Source: Mannheimia haemolytica
GTDB taxonomy: Bacteria; Pseudomonadota; Gammaproteobacteria; Enterobacterales; Pasteurellaceae
DNA length: 64,000 nt
Assembly (NCBI GenBank): GCA_900638155.1
Contig: LR134495.1
Location: forward strand, 1,302,001-1,366,000
Direction of reading: 5' to 3'
Position 1 is the first letter of the stretch. Each line of letters opens with the position of its first letter. This document shows positions 42,657 to 52,477 of the stretch, in pieces. The notes under the pieces were generated by a model. It saw only the letters and a program-made list of their open reading frames with translations, did not search any database and had not been told where the DNA came from. The position numbers were made by a program, and so were the translations under genes.

Positions 42657-42703
42657 ACAAGCGGTCTGATTTGCGAATTTTTTTGCAAATTAGACCGCTT
42701 GGC
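42657..42703. terminator. Uptake-signal hairpin ending the PTS gene and tmaR
   Basis: AAGCGGTCTGATTTGC and GCAAATTAGACCGCTT pair over 16 positions with one G-U wobble, and GGCTTTTTT follows. It is the strongest uptake-signal terminator in the window and lies between convergent genes. Confidence 0.85.
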
Positions 42704-42706
42704 TTT

Positions 42707-43036
42707 TTATGCTTTTTTATTGGTTGGTGCTTGTTTGTGAGAGGCCATTTTTTGGCGGATTTCACGGCGTTGTTTGGAAAGTTCCGCATTACGGATCATA
42801 TAATCATCCACCCGATTTTCATAGTCATCACGCATATTGGAGATGATGGCTCGAACTTCCTCGATAGACATTTCATCGGTAATGTATTGCGTTAGGTTAT
42901 CTAATAAAAGAACACGTTTCTGATTGTCACGAATTTTGCGATCATTATCCGCAGTTTCACGATGTAGTTTGTTTTTTAGACGATAAAGATGCACATATTC
43001 CAGCATATCGTGGAATGATTTATTCACTTCAGACAT
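42707..43036 (-). CDS. tmaR: PTS regulator TmaR (YeeX, DUF496)
   Basis: 109 residues, matching E. coli YeeX/TmaR throughout: [15 protein letters not shown] and [20 protein letters not shown]. It is all alpha-helix and coiled coil. In E. coli TmaR gathers PTS enzyme I at the cell pole and controls its activity. Here it lies tail to tail with a PTS permease gene, a functional link that may or may not be chance. Confidence 0.93.
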   Translation of the reverse strand: MSEVNKSFHDMLEYVHLYRLKNKLHRETADNDRKIRDNQKRVLLLDNLTQYITDEMSIEEVRAIISNMRDDYENRVDDYMIRNAELSKQRREIRQKMASHKQAPTNKKA

Positions 43037-43231
43037 ATCAATCTCCCTTGATGTAGTGTTGAATTAAGTAAGCTCGTAAATCCTATTCTTTTTCCGTCAA
43101 TTCGTCAAAAAAATTTATCACATTTTATGATTTAAATTAATTCTGGCGAATAACGCTAAATTTGTAGTGATATCTAGGGCTCAAAAATGGTAATATCTTA
43201 CTTATTTCAGTTATTGGTACAGGGTTTCATT

Positions 43232-44734
43232 ATGTCATCAAATATTGCTCCTAGAGAGTTTGCAGCTATTGATTTAGGCTCGAACAGCTTTCATATGATT
43301 GTAGCCCGTATCGTAAATGGTTCCATTCAAGTGCTTTCCCGCTTGAAACGGCGTGTACGGCTGGCAGATGGGCTTGATGAGAATTTAGTGTTAAGCCAAG
43401 AAGCGATTGATAGAGGGATTGCTTGCTTAGCCTTATTTGCCAAGCGTTTAGAAGGATTTTCTGCGGAGAATGTGAAAGTGGTTGGCACTTATACCTTACG
43501 CAGAGCAATCAATAACCAAGATTTTCTGGAGCAAGCGAAAGCAGTATTTCCTTACCCTATTTCCATTATTTCCGGACAACAAGAGGCGAGGCTGATTTAT
43601 TCGGGCGTTAGCCATACCCAACCCGAAACTGGCAGAAAATTAGTGGTAGATATTGGCGGTGGTTCAACTGAAATGACTATCGGTGATGATTTTACCCCGA
43701 TTCGAGCGGAAAGTCGTCATATGGGTTGTGTGAGTTTTGCAAAACGCTTTTTCCCGCAGGGAGAATTAACGATTGAGCGTTTTGATAGCGCCTATCAGCT
43801 TGCAATGGAAAAAATCGAAGATTTAATGTGGGAGTACAAAGAGTTAGGTTGGGACTATGCTTTAGGTTCTTCCGGCACGATTAAAACTGTTCATCAAGTG
43901 CTGATTGCCAATGGCTATCGTGATGGCTTAATTACAGAAAGCCGCCTACAGAAAATTATTGATATTTGCCTAGAGTTTAAATCGTTAAATGAGATTAAGC
44001 TACGAGGCTTACTTGATGAACGAGCAGACGTGCTAGTTCCGGGCTTAGCTATTCTTTTAGCACTTTTTCACACCTTTAGAATTGAGGTATTACGTTATTC
44101 CAACGGAGCTTTAAGAGAAGGGGTAATGTATGGTTTGGAGAAAAGTTTCCAAGTTGGGGATATTCGCCAGCGTACCGCAGAGGCGTTAGCCGAGCAATTT
44201 GATTTAGATAAACAGCAAGCAAAAAGGGTGGAACATACGGCGTTGATTTTATTTGACCAAATCAAAACTTGGAAAAACCGCCGCCAAGTGCAAGATTTGC
44301 GTTCAATCTTAAAATGGGCAAGCTTATTGCATGAGATCGGCATTGTAGTAAACCACAATAATGTGCATCGTCATTCTGCTTATTTGATTGCAAACCGAGA
44401 TTTACCGGGATTTGATTTTGAACAGCAAACCCTTCTATCGGTATTAATGCGATACCATCTTAAAGGATTCAAACGCTCGGATATTCGTAGTATCAACCGT
44501 TACCAATGTAGAGATGTATTAACGTTGGTACGGGTTTTCCGGCTAGCGGTGCTATTAAACCGTTCTCGCCAAGCGACTGTAGTGCCGAAACAGTTGAATT
44601 TGGTGATTGAAAATAATGCTTGGCAACTTACCTTTGAACAGGGCTTCTTAGCGAATAATCCACTGATTTCAATAGATTTAGAAGAAGAGCAAAAAATATT
44701 GGCGAGTACAAATCTTCAGTTTGCGGTCTCTTAA
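43232..44734 (+). CDS. ppx: Exopolyphosphatase
   Basis: 500 residues (E. coli Ppx 513). Hydrolyses polyphosphate, and related enzymes also act on pppGpp. The ASKHA ATPase-fold motifs AAIDLGSNSFHM and VVDIGGGSTEM are present, then HEIGIVVNHNNVHRHSAYLI of the HD-like C-terminal domain. Alignment along its whole length is closer to E. coli Ppx than to GppA. ATG 43232 gives MSSNIAPREFAAIDLG; the frame upstream is not conserved. ppk is not adjacent. Confidence 0.93.
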   Translation: MSSNIAPREFAAIDLGSNSFHMIVARIVNGSIQVLSRLKRRVRLADGLDENLVLSQEAIDRGIACLALFAKRLEGFSAENVKVVGTYTLRRAINNQDFLEQAKAVFPYPISIISGQQEARLIYSGVSHTQPETGRKLVVDIGGGSTEMTIGDDFTPIRAESRHMGCVSFAKRFFPQGELTIERFDSAYQLAMEKIEDLMWEYKELGWDYALGSSGTIKTVHQVLIANGYRDGLITESRLQKIIDICLEFKSLNEIKLRGLLDERADVLVPGLAILLALFHTFRIEVLRYSNGALREGVMYGLEKSFQVGDIRQRTAEALAEQFDLDKQQAKRVEHTALILFDQIKTWKNRRQVQDLRSILKWASLLHEIGIVVNHNNVHRHSAYLIANRDLPGFDFEQQTLLSVLMRYHLKGFKRSDIRSINRYQCRDVLTLVRVFRLAVLLNRSRQATVVPKQLNLVIENNAWQLTFEQGFLANNPLISIDLEEEQKILASTNLQFAVS

Positions 44735-44744
44735 CATTTAAATG

Positions 44745-44768
44745 AAGGAAGCGAAGGCTTCCTTTTTC
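44745..44768 (+). terminator. Intrinsic terminator after ppx
   Basis: AAGGAAGC / GCTTCCTT with a 4-base loop and TTTC behind it. An uptake signal follows at 44792-44800. Confidence 0.85.
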
Positions 44769-44858
44769 GTTTATTGCATTCCCTTTTGCGAACAAGCGGT
44801 CAAATTTAGCTAATTTTTTGCAAAAAGTATTTTTTAAAATTTGATCAACTTCTCATTT

Positions 44859-44887
44859 TTGATGTTTGCTTATTGAGATTATATATT
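44859..44887 (+). promoter_or_regulatory. Candidate promoter of the YhcH-regulator pair
   Basis: TTGATG (44859-44864) and TATATT (44882-44887) at 17-bp spacing, in very AT-rich sequence about 95 bases before the ATG. The leader is long enough to hold an operator, but no obvious dyad was found. Confidence 0.4.
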
Positions 44888-44971
44888 TTACGAATTATCC
44901 TACTTTTATTGGAGTGTATCTTCATAAATTTTAGTAGTATGGAGCAGATTATTAGGATTAGTTATTTTTAG

Positions 44972-45445
<474 letters not shown>

Positions 45446-45454
45446 GAGGCTACT

Positions 45455-46324
45455 ATGTCTAGTCGGGGAAAAATTCTTAATACAATTAGCTCGCTACAAA
45501 ATAGTTTAACCAAAACAGAGAAGAAAATAGCTGCTGCTATTTTATCTCAGCCGGAATTGCTAAGCCAATGTTCATTATCTGAAGTGGCCAAACAATTAGA
45601 TGTTGGTGAAGCAACTTTTATTCGTTTTTGTCGTACATTAGGTTTTAAAGGTTATACCGACTTTAAATTAGAGCTTGCAATAGAGTTGGCTACGCAAAAT
45701 CAAGATAATAGGGTATTGCTTGATACGGATGTTTCAGAATCGGATACATCGAAAGATATTGCTGAGAAGCTCAAAGTGAGTTTAGATAACGTTATTGAAG
45801 AGACTATTAATTTGCTTGACTTTAACGTGTTGGAAAAAGTTGTTGAAGAATTACGTAAGGCAAAACGGATCTTTTTATTTGGAGTGGGTTCTTCTGGGTT
45901 AACCGCAGAAGATGCAAAACATAAATTAATGCGTATTGGGCTACAAACCGATGCAGTCACAAATAATCATTTTATGTATATGCAGGCGGCATTAGTGAAA
46001 GAGGGGGATTTAGTTATAGGGATTAGTCATTCAGGCTATTCTGAAGAAATAGTGAAATCACTACGTTTTTCTCGTGCAAATAAAGCTACAACGGTTGCGA
46101 TTACACACAATTTACGCTCCCCCGTCACGGAAGAGGCTAATTATGTGTTAATTAATGGTAATCGACAGGGGCATATGCAAGGAGATTCTATCGGTACTAA
46201 AATGTCACAACTTTTCGTTCTTGATTTAATTTATACCTTACTAGTTAAAGCCGAACCCGAAAATGCGTTGAAACAGAAACAAAAAACACTGAATGTGATT
46301 TTGGAACAACGTGTTAAAGGCTAA
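45455..46324 (+). CDS. MurR/RpiR-family regulator with SIS domain
   Basis: 289 residues. An N-terminal HTH_6 domain (residues 1-75, SLSEVAKQLDVGEATFIRFCRTLGFKGYTDFK) is followed by a sugar-isomerase (SIS) domain that binds phosphosugars (IFLFGVGSSGLTAEDAKHKLMRIG and GISHSGYSEEIVKSL). The Haemophilus sialic acid repressor SiaR belongs to this family and is similar in size. Pairing with a YhcH-type gene supports a SiaR-like role. That is inference; other hexosamine regulators remain possible. Confidence 0.85.
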   Translation: MSSRGKILNTISSLQNSLTKTEKKIAAAILSQPELLSQCSLSEVAKQLDVGEATFIRFCRTLGFKGYTDFKLELAIELATQNQDNRVLLDTDVSESDTSKDIAEKLKVSLDNVIEETINLLDFNVLEKVVEELRKAKRIFLFGVGSSGLTAEDAKHKLMRIGLQTDAVTNNHFMYMQAALVKEGDLVIGISHSGYSEEIVKSLRFSRANKATTVAITHNLRSPVTEEANYVLINGNRQGHMQGDSIGTKMSQLFVLDLIYTLLVKAEPENALKQKQKTLNVILEQRVKG

Positions 46325-46352
46325 TAAGCAGTGATATTACCCTATAAAAGTC

Positions 46353-46386
46353 AAAAACCTTTGGCAAAGTATTGCCAGAGGTTTTT
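46353..46386 (+). terminator. Intrinsic terminator after the RpiR regulator
   Basis: AAAAACCTTTGGCAA and TTGCCAGAGGTTTTT form a stem with a 4-base loop and T-tract. It may also serve ushA from the other side. A second dyad CTGGCAG / CTGCCAG frames about 46470-46507. Confidence 0.8.
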
Positions 46387-46529
46387 TAATTTTCATCATA
46401 TGGTGATGAATTAATTTGGTAGGGATTTTTATCGATTTCCTATAACACTTGAAAGTAAGAAAACAATCTACTGGCAGCCACAGCTCTTTTGAGCAGAGAC
46501 TGCCAGAGTGAGTTTCATTTTCTATAGCT

Positions 46530-48173
46530 CTATTTGAAAATGATCTGGTTTTTTGGATCGTATTTATCTGCCTCAATAATTTTATTTTCTTCGAAGAATT
46601 TTTTCAGCATTTCGGCATCAATAAAGCCTGTATTGACATAGCTAGGGTGTTTTTTCAGTAATGGGTAGCCATCGCCACCAGCCGCAACATAGTCAGGCAG
46701 AGAAACTTTATAAGTTTTCTCTTTATCAAAAGGTTTGCCACCGATTTTAACATCAGAAATAGTTTTTGCTGTACGATCGACTACCATTGAAATGCCGGCA
46801 AATTGAGGATAAGCGCCAGTATCAACTTCTTTCAGAGCAATAGTGGTGAGGGTATCTAACAATTCTTGTCCTTTTAAATCCACCGTTGCAATCATATTAC
46901 CGAAAGGTTGAACAGTCAGAATATGTTTATAAGTTACTACACCTTCTTCAAGGGAGGTACGAATACCGCCGGAGTTCATAATCCCGATATCGGCTTTTAC
47001 CCTTTCCATTTGCGATTGTGCAATTAAACGACCGAGATTGGTTTGTTGGAAGCGAATATGCTCACGTTTGCCGTCTAATAACCCTTTCACACGACCAACT
47101 TCAATATTAAGCTTTTTATCGCCCTCATCTTGATATTTTTTCAATAAGGTATAGGTTGCTTCATCGGCTTTGATTTCAGGCTGGTAAAGTTGGTATTCTT
47201 TAGTACCGTCTTCTTTTTTAATGGTTTTTTTTAAGTTGACCGGAATTAATTCATATTTTACCAAGGTGGTTTTTCCATCTTTAAACTCAAAATCAGCCCG
47301 TCCAACAAATTTGCCCCATTCGCCGGCTTGCACAATCCAAGTACCGTTTTGGAAGTCTGGTTTACATTCCTCACCTGGCGTATATTTGGCTTTGAATTGA
47401 CCTTTTTCATCAATACAAACAGTATCGTGGGTATGACCGCCAATGATTAAATCGAACGCTCCTTTTTCTAAGGTACGGGCCATTGTTACATCACCTGGTG
47501 CATTAGTACCATGTTTACCGTCAAAATAGTAACCCATATGGGTTAAAGCGATACGTACGTCGGGTTTTTCTTTTTGATTAATTTCAGCTAATGTGTTTTT
47601 TGCTGTTTCAATAGGGTTTTTGAAAAAGGCATTTTCCGTTACATCTGGATTACCTAATTTTGCGGTATCTTCGGTTGTTAATCCGATAACAGCAATTTTT
47701 AGTCCGCCTCGTTCTAACATCACGTAAGGTTTTACAATGGGTTTATCCGTTTTTTTATTAATGACATTGGCCGAAATAAAGGGGAATTTAGCCCATTTTT
47801 CTTGCATAGAGAGAATTTGCAGTGGGTAATCAAATTCGTGATTACCTAGAACCATTGCATCGTAACCAATCGCATTCATTCCTTCAATATCAGGACGTGC
47901 ATTTTGCATATCTGACTCCGGCACGCCTGTATTCGCATCACCTGCATTCAGCATTAATACCGAACCACCTTTTTCTGCGACCTCTTTGCGAATATTATCA
48001 ACCAATGTTTTTTGAGCAGCGAGACCGTATTCGCCTTTATCACTTTGCCAAAAGTGACCGTGTATATCGTTAGTATGTAAAACCGTAAAACGATATGTTT
48101 TACCTGTCTCGTAGGCCATTGCTGATGTTGCACTAAGTAGTGCTACCGAAAGTAATGTTTTTTTTAAGCGCAT
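46530..48173 (-). CDS. ushA: 5'-nucleotidase / UDP-sugar hydrolase, periplasmic
   Basis: 547 residues (E. coli UshA 550). The signal peptide MRLKKTLLSVALLSATSAMA is cut before YETGK. Dimetal-site motifs HTNDIHGHFW, GNHEFDYP and GGHTHDTV lie in the N-terminal domain. The C-terminal nucleotide domain has MNSGGIRTSLEEG and GGDGYPLL. It lets the cell use external nucleotides, which matters for NAD and purine salvage in this family. It is a single gene. Confidence 0.95.
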   Translation of the reverse strand: MRLKKTLLSVALLSATSAMAYETGKTYRFTVLHTNDIHGHFWQSDKGEYGLAAQKTLVDNIRKEVAEKGGSVLMLNAGDANTGVPESDMQNARPDIEGMNAIGYDAMVLGNHEFDYPLQILSMQEKWAKFPFISANVINKKTDKPIVKPYVMLERGGLKIAVIGLTTEDTAKLGNPDVTENAFFKNPIETAKNTLAEINQKEKPDVRIALTHMGYYFDGKHGTNAPGDVTMARTLEKGAFDLIIGGHTHDTVCIDEKGQFKAKYTPGEECKPDFQNGTWIVQAGEWGKFVGRADFEFKDGKTTLVKYELIPVNLKKTIKKEDGTKEYQLYQPEIKADEATYTLLKKYQDEGDKKLNIEVGRVKGLLDGKREHIRFQQTNLGRLIAQSQMERVKADIGIMNSGGIRTSLEEGVVTYKHILTVQPFGNMIATVDLKGQELLDTLTTIALKEVDTGAYPQFAGISMVVDRTAKTISDVKIGGKPFDKEKTYKVSLPDYVAAGGDGYPLLKKHPSYVNTGFIDAEMLKKFFEENKIIEADKYDPKNQIIFK

Positions 48174-48209
48174 AAATACCTCAGTAAGAGTGTTGGTTGA
48201 AAAATAGAG

Positions 48210-48572
48210 TTAACAAAACAAAATTAATATCCAAGTTATAGCGAGTAAAACCATCGCCATAAATACAGCTGCAGAGCCAATATCTTTAGCTCTACCAGAA
48301 AGCTCGTGGAAATCAGCCCCAATGCGGTCAACAACAGATTCAACCGCACTATTGAGTAGTTCTGTAACTAAAACAAGTAAAACTGTGCCTACTAATAATG
48401 CTTTTTCAATATTGGTTTCGCCTAGAATAAGCCCTAGAGGGAATAAAATAGTAGCGCACCAAATTTCTTGGCGAAAGGCGGCTTCATTAATATAAGCGGC
48501 TTTTAACCCCTTCATAGAGTAGCCAGCTGCATTGATCACACGTTGAAAATCTGCTTTATTGGTTGGTTTCAT
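48210..48572 (-). CDS. dgkA: Diacylglycerol kinase
   Basis: 120 residues (E. coli 121-122). A small trimeric inner-membrane enzyme with three membrane spans that recycles diacylglycerol to phosphatidic acid. The catalytic segment EAAFRQE and the ELLNSAVESVVDRIG helix are intact. It lies 36 bases upstream of ushA on the same strand; co-transcription is possible. Confidence 0.95.
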   Translation of the reverse strand: MKPTNKADFQRVINAAGYSMKGLKAAYINEAAFRQEIWCATILFPLGLILGETNIEKALLVGTVLLVLVTELLNSAVESVVDRIGADFHELSGRAKDIGSAAVFMAMVLLAITWILILFC

Positions 48573-48774
48573 AGTAAATAAATAAAATAAAAGAGTTTAG
48601 AGAACTATTGTACTGAAAGAATGGTGATGTTCAAAGAACCTAAGGAAAAAATAATATGATAGCCATGGAATGTAAAAAACTTCACTTTTTTGTAAAAAAA
48701 TCTGAAAAATAAACCGCTTGTTTATTCCATATTTGTTTATTTTCCGCTAATCTTATAAACCTATTTTTTCAGGC

Positions 48775-48801
48775 GGATAAATTTTATTTATCCTTATTTT
48801 T
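48775..48801 (+). terminator. Terminator-like hairpin in the sstT leader
   Basis: GGATAAA / TTTATCC with a 5-base loop, followed by TTATTTTTTT, lies 27 bases before the sstT start codon. A plausible -10 (TATAAA, 48754-48759) lies upstream. A stem plus T-tract inside a leader suggests attenuation; the stem is AT-rich and weak. Confidence 0.4.
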
Positions 48802-48827
48802 TTGTTGTCTTACAGAAGTGAAGGGTT

Positions 48828-50042
48828 ATGAGTCAATCATTATCATCAAAAATTCTTGGCGGTAATTTAGTATTACGTATCGCCATTGGTTTAGTGCTAG
48901 GGGTATTGCTGGCATTTATTAATAAAGAATGGGCTACCAGCGTTGGTGTATTAGGTCAATTTTTTGTGAAATCACTACGTGCCATTGCGCCTATTTTAGT
49001 ATTTGTATTAGTTTTGGCTGCGATTGCAAATAAAGAAGTTGGTTCAGATAGCAAATTAAAGCCGATTCTGGTGCTTTATGTATTAGGTACATTTTTTGCG
49101 GCATTAACGGCTGTTGTTTTAAGCTTTATGTTCCCAACTACATTAGAGCTTACTGCAAGCCCAGACGGTTTAACCCCGCCACAAGGCATTGGTGAAATTC
49201 TAAAAACCGTTATTTTTAACTTAGTTGATAATCCATTAGTCGCATTAAGTAATGCAAACTTTATCGGTATTCTTGCGTGGTCTATCGGTTTAGGGATTGC
49301 ATTCCGCCACGGTTCGGCAACTTCAAAAGCATTCTTAAATGATTTAGCTAATGCCGTTTCGTTTGTTGTGAAAGTTGTGATTGCATTTGCGCCTATTGGG
49401 GTATTTGGTTTAGTAGCTGAAACTGTTGCCATCAATGGTATTGATGCGTTTGAAGATTACGCACGTTTATTAGTTGTCTTAGTTGGCGCAATGTTATTTG
49501 TGGCATTAGTACTAAATCCATTATTAGTCTATTGGAAAATTCGTCGTAACCCATACCCACTTACATTTACCTGTTTACGAGAGAGTGGTGTAACGGCATT
49601 CTTTACCCGCAGTTCAGCAGCCAACATTCCGGTAAATATGAATTTAGCCAAGCGTTTGGGCGTTCGTGATGAGATCGCTTCTGTAGCTATTCCATTAGGT
49701 GCAAGTATTAATATGGCAGGAGCAGCGATTACTGTTACCGTATTAACCCTAGCAGCAGCTTATACACAAGGTATTCAGCCTGATTTTGCAACAGCACTTT
49801 TATTAAGCGTAGTTGCATCAATCTGTGCTTGTGGCGCATCTGGTGTGGCAGGTGGTTCATTATTATTGATTCCATTAGCTTGTAGTTTATTTAATATTCC
49901 AAACGATATTGCAGCACAAGTGATTGGGGTAGGTTTCGTGATTGGGGTAATTCAAGACTCAGTTGAAACCGCATTAAACTCTTCAACAGACGTATTATTT
50001 ACCGCAGCGGTAAGTTACGCTGAAGATCAAAAATCAGCATAA
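48828..50042 (+). CDS. sstT: Serine/threonine:Na+ symporter
   Basis: 404 residues (E. coli SstT 414). Same superfamily as tcyP but a different branch. Transport-site motifs are [27 protein letters not shown] and the C-terminal [20 protein letters not shown]. It has about eight membrane spans with two hairpin loops. A GAAGGG site precedes the ATG. Confidence 0.96.
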   Translation: MSQSLSSKILGGNLVLRIAIGLVLGVLLAFINKEWATSVGVLGQFFVKSLRAIAPILVFVLVLAAIANKEVGSDSKLKPILVLYVLGTFFAALTAVVLSFMFPTTLELTASPDGLTPPQGIGEILKTVIFNLVDNPLVALSNANFIGILAWSIGLGIAFRHGSATSKAFLNDLANAVSFVVKVVIAFAPIGVFGLVAETVAINGIDAFEDYARLLVVLVGAMLFVALVLNPLLVYWKIRRNPYPLTFTCLRESGVTAFFTRSSAANIPVNMNLAKRLGVRDEIASVAIPLGASINMAGAAITVTVLTLAAAYTQGIQPDFATALLLSVVASICACGASGVAGGSLLLIPLACSLFNIPNDIAAQVIGVGFVIGVIQDSVETALNSSTDVLFTAAVSYAEDQKSA

Positions 50043-50056
50043 TATCTCTTCTTTAT

Positions 50057-50088
50057 AAGGCAGGCTAAAAAGTCTGCCTTTATTTTTT
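50057..50088 (+). terminator. Intrinsic terminator after sstT
   Basis: AAGGCAGGCT and AGTCTGCCTT form a 10-bp stem (one G-T) with loop AAAA, followed by TATTTTTT. Confidence 0.9.
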
Positions 50089-50183
50089 CAGGTATTTTTG
50101 CGATCTGTGTCGAAAATCTGAAAATTTATTCTGAAAATATTAAGCATAAACGGCATACTCAGGTTTAAAAAGTAAGCCGAATT

Positions 50184-52466
50184 ATGACTTTAGATCGTCT
50201 TTGTATTGCCCTGATTCTATTTCATCTGCCTATTTTATGGTTGCCTAAAGCGTTTCTATTTGTGGGTATAGTAATAGGAACTTTAGTGCTGATATTGAGT
50301 GTTTATCTACGCTCAAAATTAACGGCTATACTCGGCGTGTTGATTTGCGTGGGGTATATCCAAATCATTCAAGTTGCAAAAAATGCAGAAAAACCAATCG
50401 CTAGTAAAACGCCTGTTCAATTTGAAATCAGTAAAATTCTGAAGCAAACCGATTACCAAACGGCGATTGCGACACTTAATAACGGTGAGCATATCTACTT
50501 GAATTGGCAATCGGAACAACCTCTATTACTGGAACAAGCTTACCAAGCCGAACTTAATCTCCGTCCCATTTCGTCTCGTAGCAATATCGGTAATTTTGAC
50601 CGCCAGCGTTGGTATTTTGCCAATCATATCAATATGACTGCAACAGTTCGCCAGGTTGAAACATCAGCTAAAACTGATTATACCTTGCGTACAAATTGGC
50701 TGAATAAAGTAAAAGCTGAAACGGACGTTTTGCCTACGCAAGGCTTGTTATTGGCTCTAGCTTTCGGCGAAAGGGAGTGGCTGAAAACAGAGCACTGGGA
50801 GCAATTCCAACAAACCGCTACCGCCCACTTAATTGCGATTTCAGGCTTGCACATCGGGCTGGCAATGTTATTTGGTGTTTACCTTGCTAAAGGTGTCCAA
50901 TGGCTCTGCTTGAAAAGTGAGTTTAGACCATTACAAGCGGTCGGATTTTCCCTTTATTTTGCAAGAGTAATGGGGCTCGCCACTGCATTCGGTTACAGCT
51001 ATTTAGCCGGTTTTGCCGTGCCGACTGTCAGAGCATTGTTCGCGATTGCGTTTGTCTTGCTTTGCCAATTCCTACGGCGACACTACACCCCTTGGCAATA
51101 TTGGGCGAGAATAGTGGCGTTACTGATTTTAATTGATCCATTGAGCTTGCTGTCTGATAGCTTTTGGCTCTCAATTTTAGCGGTAGCAAGTTTAATTTTA
51201 TGGTATCAATATTTTTCCCTTAGCCGATTTTTAAACGATGAATATCGTAAAAAAATCACAAAATTCCACCGTTTGTGGTTATCGCTTTTGCACTTACAAA
51301 TCGGCATTTGGCTGATTTTCTCACCGGTTCAACTTTACTTTTTTGAGGGCGTTTCTGCTTTTGCATTGCTTGCCAACCTGATTATTGTGCCGCTGTATAG
51401 CTTTTTGCTTGTACCACTGATTTTATTTACGCTATTAACCGACAATCTGTTTTTAACGTGGCAGTTGGCGGACTATCTTGCTCAATTTAGCTTATGGCTG
51501 TTAGCCCCATTTTCTAATGCGTGGTTTGCATTAAGCCATTGGCAGCAATGGCAGTTGCTTTCGCTTAATTTATTGGTTTTAGCATTACTTTATTGCAAAT
51601 TATATCGGCAGGCTTATAAAAAATGGTTGAGTGCAGTAGCGGTATCCCTATTGTTCAATCTGAGTTTTTATCTCCCTAAGCTCTTTAATCAAGCCCAAAC
51701 AGAATGGATTATGTTTGATGTGGGGCAGGGGCTGGCAATGGCATTAATTTATGAGCAGAACAAAGCGGTGATTTATGACACGGGATCGAGTTGGCAATCG
51801 AAGAATGGCGATGTCAACTCAATGGCAAAAATGGAAATTTTGCCGTATTTAAAGCGTAATGGGGTTGAGGTTGAAGCGATTTTTCTAAGCCACGATGATA
51901 ACGATCATTCAGGTGGGGTAGTGGAGTTATTGCAAGCATACCCAAAAGCAAGGTTAATTAGTTCAAGCAAGGTGGCGTATCACAATATAAATCCCGAGCC
52001 TTGTATGGCAGGAAAAGCGTGGCAATTTGGCGAATGGCAATTATCGGCACTGTACCCGTCAAAAATTGTAGAGCGAGCCAAAAACCAAGACTCTTGCGTT
52101 ATTTTAGCCAAAAATGCCCGCTTGCAAATTTTGCTGACAGGAGATTCCGGCGTGGAACAAGAACGCCAATTTGCCCATCAGCTCGGCAAAATTGATTTTC
52201 TACAGGTTGGGCATCACGGTAGCAAAAGTAGCACCGGTGAAACCTTATTAGCAGCTACTCAGCCAACATTTGCACTAATTTCTGCCGGCAGATGGAACCC
52301 GTGGAAATTACCGAATAAGCAGATTATTGAGCGATTAAATAGAAAGCATATTAGCGTATTAAACACTGCAGAAACAGGAATGATAAGGGTAAAGTTTTAC
52401 CCAAATTCTATTGAAATTGAACAAGCAAGGGGAGCATTCTCCCCTTGGTATAAGCAGTTTTATTAA
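50184..52466 (+). CDS. comEC: DNA internalization protein ComEC/Rec2
   Basis: 760 residues. The inner-membrane channel that takes single-stranded DNA into the cytoplasm in natural competence (Rec-2 in Haemophilus). Hydrophobic N-terminal spans, an OB-like periplasmic region, the membrane Competence domain (from about 185, HLIAISGLHIGLAM, then LAGFAVPTVRALFA), and a C-terminal metallo-beta-lactamase-like domain (SHDDNDHSGG and VGHHGSKSS) are all present, so the gene looks intact. An uptake signal at 50933-50941 is read as LQAVGF. A RAYT gene starts 11 bases after the stop. Confidence 0.95.
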   Translation: MTLDRLCIALILFHLPILWLPKAFLFVGIVIGTLVLILSVYLRSKLTAILGVLICVGYIQIIQVAKNAEKPIASKTPVQFEISKILKQTDYQTAIATLNNGEHIYLNWQSEQPLLLEQAYQAELNLRPISSRSNIGNFDRQRWYFANHINMTATVRQVETSAKTDYTLRTNWLNKVKAETDVLPTQGLLLALAFGEREWLKTEHWEQFQQTATAHLIAISGLHIGLAMLFGVYLAKGVQWLCLKSEFRPLQAVGFSLYFARVMGLATAFGYSYLAGFAVPTVRALFAIAFVLLCQFLRRHYTPWQYWARIVALLILIDPLSLLSDSFWLSILAVASLILWYQYFSLSRFLNDEYRKKITKFHRLWLSLLHLQIGIWLIFSPVQLYFFEGVSAFALLANLIIVPLYSFLLVPLILFTLLTDNLFLTWQLADYLAQFSLWLLAPFSNAWFALSHWQQWQLLSLNLLVLALLYCKLYRQAYKKWLSAVAVSLLFNLSFYLPKLFNQAQTEWIMFDVGQGLAMALIYEQNKAVIYDTGSSWQSKNGDVNSMAKMEILPYLKRNGVEVEAIFLSHDDNDHSGGVVELLQAYPKARLISSSKVAYHNINPEPCMAGKAWQFGEWQLSALYPSKIVERAKNQDSCVILAKNARLQILLTGDSGVEQERQFAHQLGKIDFLQVGHHGSKSSTGETLLAATQPTFALISAGRWNPWKLPNKQIIERLNRKHISVLNTAETGMIRVKFYPNSIEIEQARGAFSPWYKQFY

Positions 52467-52472
52467 GGAACA
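52462..52472 (+). repeat. Left copy of an 11-base direct repeat around the RAYT gene
   Basis: ATTAAGGAACA lies between comEC and the RAYT start and recurs at 53042-53052. It contains the RAYT ribosome site AAGGAA and overlaps the comEC stop region. Confidence 0.5.
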
Positions 52473-52477
52473 AAAAA

